From Flavobacteriales bacterium UBA6051 (GTDB taxonomy: Bacteria > Bacteroidota > Bacteroidia > Flavobacteriales_D > Crocinitomicaceae): a stretch of 64,000 nt of DNA. The notes beneath the pieces are model-generated. The model did no database searches. It was not told the DNA's origin and saw nothing but the letters and a program-made list of their open reading frames with translations. The translations under genes were made by a program, and so were the position numbers. Where the stretch lies: assembly GCA_002427735.1 (NCBI GenBank), contig DIYP01000016.1:434001-498000 (forward strand). The letters are read 5' to 3'. Of the stretch, positions 8,958 to 17,067 are shown in pieces. Each line of letters starts with the position of its first letter. Position 1 is the first letter of the stretch.

Positions 8958-10199
8958 ATGAAAAAGCTCTTTCTTCTGATGATCATTCTGGGATCATCTC
9001 TGTCGTATGCACAAAAAACACTTGTCCCATTTCAAGAAGGGAAAAAATGGGGGTACCTGGATACCGAAGGTAATGTAGTCATTGAACCTCAGTACAAGGA
9101 TGCCGAACCTTTTTGCCCGGAAGGACTCGCGCTTGTCTACCATTATAAAGATCGAAAATGGATGTTTATTGATCAACAAAACAATGCACTCAAAATGCCG
9201 TTTGACGACTTTGAAGTAAAAAAATTCTTTGGACTTGGAACACGTGGCTTTAAAGATGGGTTCGTGAAGGTGGTGCATGACGATAAACTGGCACTCGTTA
9301 ATACAAAAGGGGAACTGGTTTACGAAGCTGTCTACGAAAAGATCTCGAACTTTCATGAAGGTATTGCCATTGGAAAAGCGGATGATAAATTTTACCTATT
9401 GAATACATCAGGAGAAAAAACTCTGGTGCAACCATCAGCGATTGAAGTAGATCGTCTTAAGAATGGTTACGCTCCTTACAGAACCGCATCTAAACAATGG
9501 GGATTTATCGATAGTAAAGGAGAGGTAGCTATAGAAGCGCAGTTCAAAACTGTTGGTTACTTCTATAACGGCATGGCATGGGCGCGCACAATGGGCGATA
9601 AAATTGGATTCATTAACCCTAAGGGAGAATGGATAGTTGAACCTCAATTTGATGCGGTAACGGATTTTAACAACGATGCTAAAATTGCACGTGTTAGATC
9701 TGGTGAGAAGTGGATGTTTCTTCGCATTAATGGAGAAACCTTTGAAATACCGAATACGGATAAGTTAGGTAAGTACAGTGAAGGTATGGCATGGGCACGT
9801 TCCGGAGAGCTAATAGGCTATGTGAATACATCTGGGAAATGGGTGATTGAACCAACTTTTGCCAAAGCGAATAATTTCAACAATGGAGCTGCATTTGTAA
9901 AAAAGAATGACATGTGGGGAATGATTGATAAGACAGGTAAATTCCTTCTTGACGCGAAATATGAAAAAATCGGAGATCTAAGAAATAAGATGGTCTTTAT
10001 CCGTTCTGGTGGTTTGGTTGGCGTTGCATCTTATTCAGGAAACATTGTTGTTGAACCAACTTATCAAGCAATCAAAGATTACTTTGGTGGATATGCGTTG
10101 GTAAAGCAAAATAACAAATGGGGATTAATTGACTTGAAAGGGAAACTTGTACTAGACGCAAAGTATGCACGCTTAAAGGCAGCATCAACAGCTGAATAA
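8958..10199 (+). CDS. Exported WG-repeat protein, 413 aa
   Basis: Signal peptide MKKLFLLMIILGSSLSYAQ is followed by about eight tandem WG beta-hairpin repeats of 45-50 residues, e.g. KKWGYLDTEGNVVIEPQYKD, QWGFIDSKGEVAIEAQF and KWGLIDLKGKLVLDAKY. Such repeats (KWG.id..G..vi.p.yd) form periplasmic or surface repeat proteins of mostly unknown function in Bacteroidota. A candidate -7 box (TACATTTA, 8937-8944) lies just upstream. It is 11 bp from a paralogous WG gene with the same domain layout, suggesting tandem duplication and joint expression. Confidence 0.85.
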   Translation: MKKLFLLMIILGSSLSYAQKTLVPFQEGKKWGYLDTEGNVVIEPQYKDAEPFCPEGLALVYHYKDRKWMFIDQQNNALKMPFDDFEVKKFFGLGTRGFKDGFVKVVHDDKLALVNTKGELVYEAVYEKISNFHEGIAIGKADDKFYLLNTSGEKTLVQPSAIEVDRLKNGYAPYRTASKQWGFIDSKGEVAIEAQFKTVGYFYNGMAWARTMGDKIGFINPKGEWIVEPQFDAVTDFNNDAKIARVRSGEKWMFLRINGETFEIPNTDKLGKYSEGMAWARSGELIGYVNTSGKWVIEPTFAKANNFNNGAAFVKKNDMWGMIDKTGKFLLDAKYEKIGDLRNKMVFIRSGGLVGVASYSGNIVVEPTYQAIKDYFGGYALVKQNNKWGLIDLKGKLVLDAKYARLKAASTAE

Positions 10200-10210
10200 T
10201 TTCCATTATC

Positions 10211-11359
10211 ATGAAACGACTCATTGGCTTACTTTTTTGTTTAGGGACGCTGACCTCCCTTGCTCAAACGCTTGTCGCAACTCATCAGAATACCATCAAT
10301 AGAAAGTGGCAGTATTTGCGCACCGACGGCACTTCCCTATTTGAACCAACGTATTTAAAACTATACGCCTTCTCTTCTGATGGTTATGCCTTAGCCATGA
10401 AGGATGCAAGTAAGAAGTGGATGTTTATTGATACAAAAAAACAAACGCTTGAGTTGCCATTCAAACGTTGGCAACCTGCCATTCGCGAACTTGGAGCTAA
10501 TGGTTTTCACAATGGAGTCGCACGCATTATGGTTAAACGAAAGTTTGGCTGCGTAAATACAGCCGGTGAAGTCATTTATGCACCGGAGTACAATTTTATT
10601 TCTGCATTTGTAGACGGTATCGCTGTAGCCAAAATAGGTGATGAAGTATTCTTGCTAGACGCAAATGGAAATGCAAAGAAAACAAGCATTCAAGCGAAAA
10701 TAATTCGTCGTTTTTCCGATGGATTGAGTTGTTTTAGAAGTCTTGAAGGTCAATGGGGAGTCATCAATAAACAAGGAGAAGTTGTGATCGAACCAATACA
10801 CAAATCGTTGGGTAATTTCTCTGCGGGGCTTGCATGGTTTAGAAATGAACAAAATATGATTGGCTTTCTGGACGTAAAAGGCAATATTGTTTTCGATGCT
10901 TTTTACGATGTAGCCAGCAACATGGATCCAGTATCTGGAATTTCCCGCGTTCGAAAGGATGGCGCCACTTTTTATGTGAATAAAGCAGGCAAAGAGATAC
11001 ACGCTGATCAGGCGAATTGGTGGGGAACTTTTTCCGAGGGTTTTGCAGCCATCAAAGTAGGAAGTCAAATCGGGTTCATCGATGCCAATGGAAAATGGAT
11101 TGTCAAACCAAAGTATGACGCCGTAAAAGCATTTAGCGATGGGCTTGCAGCCGTACGAATTGGTTCAAAATGGGGTTACATAAACACTACGGGTGAAGAG
11201 GTGGTGCCTCCGACTTTTGTGGCCATTAAACCATTTGAAAATGGTTACGCTATTGTAAGTCCTAAAAAAGAAAAATGGGGAGTAATTGATAAAAACGGAA
11301 AGTGGACAATTGAACCACTTTCCGGTGTCATTACTTCCGTATCTTTTGTAAAAGACTAG
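10211..11359 (+). CDS. Exported WG-repeat protein, 382 aa (paralog of upstream gene)
   Basis: Signal peptide (MKRLIGLLFCLGTLTSLAQ) and WG repeats throughout, e.g. QWGVINKQGEVVIEPIH, KWGYINTTGEEVVPPTF and KWGVIDKNGKWTIEPL. Overall order and several repeat junctions match the neighbour at 8958 (shared KKWMFID, LPFxxWxP-like, GANGFHNG segments), so the two are tandem paralogs, but they have diverged considerably. It probably shares a transcript with the upstream copy. The stop codon overlaps the stop of the convergent ileS by 3 bases. Function unknown; presumably a protein-protein scaffold in the periplasm or at the surface. Confidence 0.83.
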   Translation: MKRLIGLLFCLGTLTSLAQTLVATHQNTINRKWQYLRTDGTSLFEPTYLKLYAFSSDGYALAMKDASKKWMFIDTKKQTLELPFKRWQPAIRELGANGFHNGVARIMVKRKFGCVNTAGEVIYAPEYNFISAFVDGIAVAKIGDEVFLLDANGNAKKTSIQAKIIRRFSDGLSCFRSLEGQWGVINKQGEVVIEPIHKSLGNFSAGLAWFRNEQNMIGFLDVKGNIVFDAFYDVASNMDPVSGISRVRKDGATFYVNKAGKEIHADQANWWGTFSEGFAAIKVGSQIGFIDANGKWIVKPKYDAVKAFSDGLAAVRIGSKWGYINTTGEEVVPPTFVAIKPFENGYAIVSPKKEKWGVIDKNGKWTIEPLSGVITSVSFVKD

Positions 11360-14300
11360 CCTTTAATAAGGTCGATTCTTGCATCGCCGGAATCAACCAA
11401 ATCCGTTGTTAACGCTTCTCCTCCAAGCGACTCAAACAATACGTCATTGGCCAATACTTCGTTGCAGACATATTCCTTATTGTTGGTAATGGCTTGCTGA
11501 ATCAGGTCATTTGTATCTACCTTCAGCACAATGCGATCAGTCACCTCAAGTCCCGAATCCTTTCGTAGATTTTGAACTCTGTTCACCAATTCTCGCGCGA
11601 TTCCTTCCGCTTTCAATTCATCGGTAATCGTAACATCCAACGCAACCGTTAGGTTACCCTCTGAGCTCACTAACCACCCTGGAATGTCCTGTGCATTGAT
11701 TTCAAAATCACTTAAGTCAAGCGTAATTGATTCTCCATTTACGTCACCTGACCAACCTTGATTCTTTTCAATCTCGGCAATCTCGTCTCCAGTCATCTGT
11801 CCAACCATGGCCGCAATTGCCTTCATGTGTTTACCATATTTCGGTCCTATCGATTTGAAATTTGGTTTAATGCTCTTTACAAGAATGCTGTTATCTTCTA
11901 AGAGCTCAAGTTCTTTCACATTCACCTCCGACAAAATCAATTCTTTAACATGTGTGATGTTTTCTGCAAAGGTTTGATCCAACGCCGGCACCATGATCTT
12001 TTGAAGCGGCTGTCGAACACGTAGATTTTCCTTTCTTCGTAATCCAAGTACTAAGGAAGATGCACGCTGCGCCAGGTCCATTTGTTCCTCTAATTCAGGA
12101 TTAATCATAGCCTCTTGAACTTTTGGGAAATCTGCTAAATGAACAGACTCCAAATTGTGTTTACGTGAAACGGCATTCAAATCCTGGAATAACTGATCCA
12201 TATAAAACGGTGCGATGGGCGAACCTAAAACTGCCACAGTTTCGAGACAGGTATAAAGTGTTTGATAAGCCGACAGCTTATCTTTTGCCCCGGCAACATC
12301 ATCAGACGACTGCTTCCAATAACGTCTTCGACATAATCGAACATACCAGTTGGATAATTGATCTCCAACGAAGTCTTGAATCAAGCGACCCGCACGTGTA
12401 GGTTCATAAGCAGCATATGCTTCATCCACATTTTTCACCAATGAGTTCAGCTTAGAGAGTACCCAACGATCAATTTCAGGACGCTCATCCAATGCAATAT
12501 CCGCCTCTGAATAATCAAACCCATCAATATTCGCATATAGTGCGAAGAAAGAATAAGTATTGTAAAGTGTTCCAAAGAACTTACGTTGTACCTCAGTAAT
12601 CCCGTCTAAATCAAACTTCAAATTATCCCATGGCTGCGCGTTCGTTATCATATACCAACGCGTAGCATCAGGGCCATATTTATCCAGCGTTGTGAACGGA
12701 TCAATTGCGTTCCCTTTGCTTTTTGACATTTTCTGTCCATCCTTGTCCAATACAAGGCCATTGGAAACGACTGCTTTGTAAGCAACAGAATCAAATACCA
12801 TCGTTGAAATAGCATGCAATGTGTAGAACCATCCGCGTGTTTGGTCTACTCCTTCCGCAATAAAGTCTGCCGGATAGCCTTCTCTATTATCAATGAACGC
12901 CTTATTTTCAAATGGATAATGCCATTGTGCATAAGGCATTGAACCTGAATCAAACCATACATCGATCAAGTCAGCCTCACGCTTCATCGGTTTTCCAGAA
13001 GGTGAAACCAGCGTAATCTGATCCATGTAGTTCTTGTGCAAATCAACTTTTTCATAATTCTCCTGCGACATATCTCCCACAGCAAAATCAGCAAAAGGAT
13101 TCTGTTTCATGAAACCAACCTCAATGGATTTATCCACTTCATTTTTCAACTGCTCAATTGACGAAATACAGGTACGTTCGTCATCCTCCTCAGTGGACCA
13201 GATTGGAATTGGAATTCCCCAATAGCGTGATCTAGACAAGTTCCAATCATTCAAGTTCTCCAACCATTTACCAAAGCGCCCTGTTCCTGTTGATTCTGGC
13301 TTCCAGTTGATTGTATTGTTTAACTCCATCATGCGCTCTTTAGCAGAAGTCGCCTTTACGAACCATGAGTCCAATGGGTAATACAAAACAGGCTTATCCG
13401 TTCTCCAGCAGTGCGGGTAACTATGGACGTATTTCTCAACTTTGAATGCTCTGTTTTCCGTCTTGAGTTTAATTGCTATTTGAACATCGGCAGACTTATC
13501 AGGTGCCTCTCCATCGGTATAGTATTCATTTTTCACATACATACCTGCAAACTCCCCCATCTCGGGACGGAATTTCCCCTGCAAATCAACTAGTGGCACT
13601 GGATTGTCATTTTCGTCCATTACCAGTAGACCAGGCACTCCTGCATCAGCAGCAACCTTTGCATCATCCGCACCAAACGTTGGAGCAGTGTGCACAATTC
13701 CCGTTCCATCCTCGGTGGTAACAAAATCTCCCGGAATCACTTGAAATGCCTTATCAACATCCTCATGTGGCTGTGCAAAAGGTAATAACTGCTCATATTT
13801 CAAACCAACTAAATCACTTCCTAAACATGATCCAGCGATGAAATAAGGAATGCCTTTATCACCCTGATTATAGTTGGCCAGTTCTTCTTCTGTTTCTACA
13901 TGCACAAAACCCTTTTTGAATTGATAGCCCACCAGATTCTTTGCAAGAATCACATGAATTGGTTCATGCGTGTATTGATTGTAGGTCTTGATTAAATCAT
14001 ATTCAATTTTCGGACCTACCGTTAGTGCCGTGTTTGACGGTAACGTCCAAGGTGTTGTCGTCCACGCCAAAAAATAAATATCCTGATCTACCCCATCTCC
14101 AAAAGGAGAAGTTTGTCCAGGGATCATCTTGAACTGGGCAACAACAGTCGTATCTGTCACGTCGCGATAACAACCAGGCATATTCAATTCATGCGTTGAC
14201 AATCCAGTTCCCGCTTTTGGTGAATACGGTTGAATGGTATATCCCTTGTAAATCTTATCCTTCGCATACAATTGTCCGAGTAGCCACCAAACAGACTCCA

Positions 14301-14796
14301 TGTATTTGGAATCATAGGTGATATACGGATCATTCATATCGACCCAGTACCCCATTTTGTGCGTAAGATCATTCCAAATACCTGTATAGCGCATCACTGC
14401 TTCTTTACACGCTTTGTTGTAATCTTCTACAGAAATCTTTGTACCAATGTCTTCTTTGGTAATCCCAAGTTCTTTTTCCACCCCAAGTTCAACCGGAAGA
14501 CCGTGGGTATCCCAACCAGCCTTTCGTTTTACCTGATAGCCTTTGAGGGTTTTATAGCGACAAAAAATATCTTTAATTGAGCGTCCCATCGCATGATGAA
14601 TCCCTGGAAGACCATTTGCTGAGGGAGGACCTTCAAAGAAAATAAATGGCTCGTTTCCTTCGCGGGTGCTGATTGATTTTTCAAACACCTTGTCCTTTTC
14701 CCATACTTCCAGAACGCGACTCGCCACATTTGGCAAGTTCAACCCTTTGTACGTTGCATAATTCGCTTCCGTGTTTCCTTTAGCGTGCTCACTCAT
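11356..14796 (-). CDS. ileS: Isoleucyl-tRNA synthetase (IleRS2-like, GXHH signature)
   Basis: A 1146-residue class I aminoacyl-tRNA synthetase that charges tRNA-Ile and edits misactivated valine. The catalytic region carries EGPPSANGLP then GIHH at residues 65-68. The canonical signature is HXGH, so first and third positions are swapped. KMSKS is present as DGQKMSKSKGNAIDP. Editing-domain (CP1) motifs such as AWTTTPWTLPSNTAL and GTGIVHTAPTFGADD are intact. Length, motifs and lack of a C-terminal zinc-binding domain fit the eukaryote-like IleRS2 group. Only 70 bp separate it from the upstream FGE-domain gene on the same strand, but it has its own -7 box. Confidence 0.97.
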   Translation of the reverse strand: MSEHAKGNTEANYATYKGLNLPNVASRVLEVWEKDKVFEKSISTREGNEPFIFFEGPPSANGLPGIHHAMGRSIKDIFCRYKTLKGYQVKRKAGWDTHGLPVELGVEKELGITKEDIGTKISVEDYNKACKEAVMRYTGIWNDLTHKMGYWVDMNDPYITYDSKYMESVWWLLGQLYAKDKIYKGYTIQPYSPKAGTGLSTHELNMPGCYRDVTDTTVVAQFKMIPGQTSPFGDGVDQDIYFLAWTTTPWTLPSNTALTVGPKIEYDLIKTYNQYTHEPIHVILAKNLVGYQFKKGFVHVETEEELANYNQGDKGIPYFIAGSCLGSDLVGLKYEQLLPFAQPHEDVDKAFQVIPGDFVTTEDGTGIVHTAPTFGADDAKVAADAGVPGLLVMDENDNPVPLVDLQGKFRPEMGEFAGMYVKNEYYTDGEAPDKSADVQIAIKLKTENRAFKVEKYVHSYPHCWRTDKPVLYYPLDSWFVKATSAKERMMELNNTINWKPESTGTGRFGKWLENLNDWNLSRSRYWGIPIPIWSTEEDDERTCISSIEQLKNEVDKSIEVGFMKQNPFADFAVGDMSQENYEKVDLHKNYMDQITLVSPSGKPMKREADLIDVWFDSGSMPYAQWHYPFENKAFIDNREGYPADFIAEGVDQTRGWFYTLHAISTMVFDSVAYKAVVSNGLVLDKDGQKMSKSKGNAIDPFTTLDKYGPDATRWYMITNAQPWDNLKFDLDGITEVQRKFFGTLYNTYSFFALYANIDGFDYSEADIALDERPEIDRWVLSKLNSLVKNVDEAYAAYEPTRAGRLIQDFVGDQLSNWYVRLCRRRYWKQSSDDVAGAKDKLSAYQTLYTCLETVAVLGSPIAPFYMDQLFQDLNAVSRKHNLESVHLADFPKVQEAMINPELEEQMDLAQRASSLVLGLRRKENLRVRQPLQKIMVPALDQTFAENITHVKELILSEVNVKELELLEDNSILVKSIKPNFKSIGPKYGKHMKAIAAMVGQMTGDEIAEIEKNQGWSGDVNGESITLDLSDFEINAQDIPGWLVSSEGNLTVALDVTITDELKAEGIARELVNRVQNLRKDSGLEVTDRIVLKVDTNDLIQQAITNNKEYVCNEVLANDVLFESLGGEALTTDLVDSGDARIDLIKG

Positions 14797-14802
14797 TGCT
14801 TA

Positions 14803-14826
14803 CTTCAATTTGAAGCTGCAAAGATA
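14803..14826 (-). promoter_or_regulatory. ileS -7 box and leader palindrome
   Basis: On the minus strand, TATCTTTG (14819-14826) matches the Bacteroidota -7 consensus TAnnTTTG and is followed by C. No well-spaced -33 TTG is seen; the nearest TTTTG is about 25 bp upstream. The short leader before the ATG at 14796 contains a perfect palindrome CTTCAA-T-TTGAAG (14803-14815). The leader is far too short for a T-box. Confidence 0.5.
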
Positions 14827-14866
14827 GTAAATTTGGACGTCTGCACTGATGCAAAAGCGCTATATG

Positions 14867-16294
14867 CTATTTCGATCCGGCAGGCGCTCCTCGTGTACCG
14901 ATCAGTTGTGAACCGAGATGGCTGAATACGACTCTGAAGCCGATATTCGGATGTCCCTCAGTGCGCCCCGCATGATTGTCCTTTCCATCAATTTTCAATG
15001 ATTCAACATCGCTCATCCATCCACCTCCAGCGGTACCAGGTTGTCCCTTTTTGCCTACAAGATCTCCATAGTTTTTCGACTCATAAACCATTTCCGCAAC
15101 ATTTCCACTCATGTTAAACAGCCCATACTCATTGGCCATGTATGTTTTCGTTTTAACGGTGAAAAGCCCACCATCTTCTGCAGCATTTTCACGGCCATCA
15201 CAGTCCTCACATTCTTTCGCATCGGTAAAGTGAGTCGCATCAAAGTTTGTCAGATAACATCCTTTTTGGTTTTGAACGGCAGGTCCACCCCATGGATATG
15301 GCATTTTAGCACCAGAAACGGAAGCAGCCAGGGCCCATTCGGCACGATAGGGTAAGCGAACATCGTTGATCATCATTTCTTTATCCTTTCCGTAGAACTT
15401 TCGTACTTCTTCACTCAACCATCGACAATACATCTCTGCACCTTCTCTTGAAACATTGTTCACAGGATACTCGGCAAACGCAGGATGTGAAAAATACAGT
15501 TCCTCGAGTGCAAAGACATTTCCATCAACCAACTTACCCCATAATGATTCATCCGGCCGGGCCTTCCAATAATCCTTATCACGTCGTTGAATAATTAAAT
15601 CGTTCAAAAAGGTTCCATATTCCTCGTTGGTTACCTCAGCAGTTCCCATGAAAAAAGCCTGAACAGAAACCGGTTTACTCTTAAACGTAAAAGATCCAGA
15701 TGGAATGTAGGCATATGAACGTTTGTCTCGTTTCATGAGTGCTTGAAGCATTTTCTTCTTGCGCTTGTTGTTATCCTTTATATCATCTTCCGATAAAGTA
15801 GGAAGCACTTTAGGTTCTTCTTGCAATGGGTCAACCCCCTCTATGTCTATTCTGGGTGGAGGAAGTAATCTGATTGGAACCGCGTCATCAGATGGTGTAA
15901 TGTAGAGCTGATCCTCTTTCGCATAAAATGTTTCCGTTGGTGCGACTAATTCATCCAATGTTGCTTGCGTTGTATTCTCTACGCTTGATTGAGACGGTTC
16001 ATCTACGCTGACCGTAGTTTTGTCCGCAGTGATCTTCTTAATTTCTTCTGGTAATTTCTCTTCTGCTATTTGATCTGGCTGAAATAAAAACAATGCAACA
16101 GCCAACCCACCAATAAGTGTTATCATAACTAATCCGATTTTAATGATTAAACCTTTGCCTCCCTGAGCAGCAGAAGTTGAATTAACTCCTCCTGATCCCT
16201 TAAGAAAGGCTTTCCTAGTTTCATCGAATGAAGCTTCAACAGGCTTTGCAGCAGCTTTGTCAAACAAGTCTTGTAAATTCTTTTTCGTACTCAT
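14867..16294 (-). CDS. Membrane-anchored FGE-sulfatase (SUMF1-like) domain protein, 475 aa
   Basis: The N-terminal 48 residues are predicted cytoplasmic. One transmembrane helix (about 50-71) follows, then a periplasmic linker rich in acidic residues and prolines to about 190, then a formylglycine-generating-enzyme-like (C-type-lectin fold) domain to the end. Domain hallmarks are MGTAEVTNEEYGTFLND, YPVNNVSREGAEMYCRWLS, RLPYRAEWALAA, YGLFNMSGNVAEMV and a final GFRVVFS. The active-site cysteines of true FGE are missing from the C-terminal arginine-rich segment, so it is probably a binding protein, as in GldJ/GldK. The gene overlaps the upstream sigma-factor gene by 4 nt (ATGA), suggesting that its N-terminal tail could act as an anti-sigma element. 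That role is inference. Confidence 0.8.
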   Translation of the reverse strand: MSTKKNLQDLFDKAAAKPVEASFDETRKAFLKGSGGVNSTSAAQGGKGLIIKIGLVMITLIGGLAVALFLFQPDQIAEEKLPEEIKKITADKTTVSVDEPSQSSVENTTQATLDELVAPTETFYAKEDQLYITPSDDAVPIRLLPPPRIDIEGVDPLQEEPKVLPTLSEDDIKDNNKRKKKMLQALMKRDKRSYAYIPSGSFTFKSKPVSVQAFFMGTAEVTNEEYGTFLNDLIIQRRDKDYWKARPDESLWGKLVDGNVFALEELYFSHPAFAEYPVNNVSREGAEMYCRWLSEEVRKFYGKDKEMMINDVRLPYRAEWALAASVSGAKMPYPWGGPAVQNQKGCYLTNFDATHFTDAKECEDCDGRENAAEDGGLFTVKTKTYMANEYGLFNMSGNVAEMVYESKNYGDLVGKKGQPGTAGGGWMSDVESLKIDGKDNHAGRTEGHPNIGFRVVFSHLGSQLIGTRGAPAGSK

Positions 16295-16812
16295 GCCCTA
16301 CCTGTGTTATAAGAAGATTCGAACGTCATAAGTTCCGTCAATTTAGCTCTGCCACGTCGTAATCGTTGTTTAACAGCCGACTCAGAAACTGCTTGAATTT
16401 CTGCAATTTCGCGAATGCTGAAACCGGATATTTCAAACAAAATAATGCACTCGCGTTGCTCTTCATTCAGAGATTTCATAGCCTGATAGAGAAAATGTAT
16501 TTCAACATCCAGCTGTGGGTCTGAATGCTCGTCCTTTAGGAACAACGCACCATCATCTGCTTTCAATAAACGTTCTTTCTTCTTCTGATTATTATTCGAT
16601 AAAATGCGAACACTAATTCCGAATAGAAATGATAAAAACGCTTCTTTCGAACGAAGCGTATCGAACTTCTCAAAGGCTACCAAAAGGGTTTCATTGATTA
16701 AGTCTCTAAACTCCATGTCTCCATACACTCGTGCCCTGCAGAAGCGTTCGAACCTATCATGAATCGGTTCGTAAAGTGCGAGAAATTCACGTTGTTTGCT
16801 TGTCATTTCCAT
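16291..16812 (-). CDS. ECF-like RNA polymerase sigma factor, 173 aa
   Basis: A two-domain sigma-70 family protein. Region 2 spans about residues 15-75 (FRDLINETLLVAFEKFD; FLFGISVRIL). Region 4 spans about 110-165 (LNEEQRECIILFEISGFSIREIAEIQ ... VKQRLRRGRAKL), with a clear recognition helix-turn-helix. No region 1 or 3, as in ECF factors. It directs transcription of an unknown regulon. Its translational coupling to a single-pass membrane protein with a periplasmic sensor-like domain is the classic ECF plus anti-sigma layout, though the partner carries no recognised anti-sigma domain. ATG codons occur at residues 1 and 3; either could be the start. Confidence 0.87.
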   Translation of the reverse strand: MEMTSKQREFLALYEPIHDRFERFCRARVYGDMEFRDLINETLLVAFEKFDTLRSKEAFLSFLFGISVRILSNNNQKKKERLLKADDGALFLKDEHSDPQLDVEIHFLYQAMKSLNEEQRECIILFEISGFSIREIAEIQAVSESAVKQRLRRGRAKLTELMTFESSYNTGRA

Positions 16813-17020
16813 TCAAAAATACCTGTTCAATTTTGTAAGTAGGATGAAATGGAAAAAAGTTACATGCATACATTTTGAATATCGGCTATTTGCATAAACT
16901 CACCTCTATTACCTAAGAGAACTGTCATCTAAATCAACAATTGGATGTGTTAAAACGCAGAATAACAGTATCACAACGTCTGTTAATTTCCTATTTTTGC
17001 ACAATAAGTACACTTCAAAA

Positions 17021-17052
17021 TTTGTTAAACAGGATCAGAAGGTGTATGTTTG
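17021..17052 (+). promoter_or_regulatory. dxs promoter (TTTG-N20-TATGTTTG)
   Basis: TTTG at 17021-17024, a 20-bp spacer and TATGTTTG at 17045-17052 match the Bacteroidota housekeeping promoter (-33 TTTG, -7 TAnnTTTG). Transcription should begin near 17058, leaving only about 10 nt before the ATG at 17068. The possible TTG start at 17050 lies within the -7 box and would not be transcribed. Confidence 0.65.
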
Positions 17053-17067
17053 TTTTGTTTAACGTTT

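Noticed and set aside
14797..14866. T-box or other tRNA-sensing leader for ileS
   Set aside because: Only 70 bp lie between the genes and the predicted leader is about 15 nt, too short for a T-box.
16814..16821. TATTTTTG -7 box for the sigma-factor gene (minus strand)
   Set aside because: It lies 1 nt before the start codon with no -33 element at suitable spacing, so transcription would begin inside the gene.
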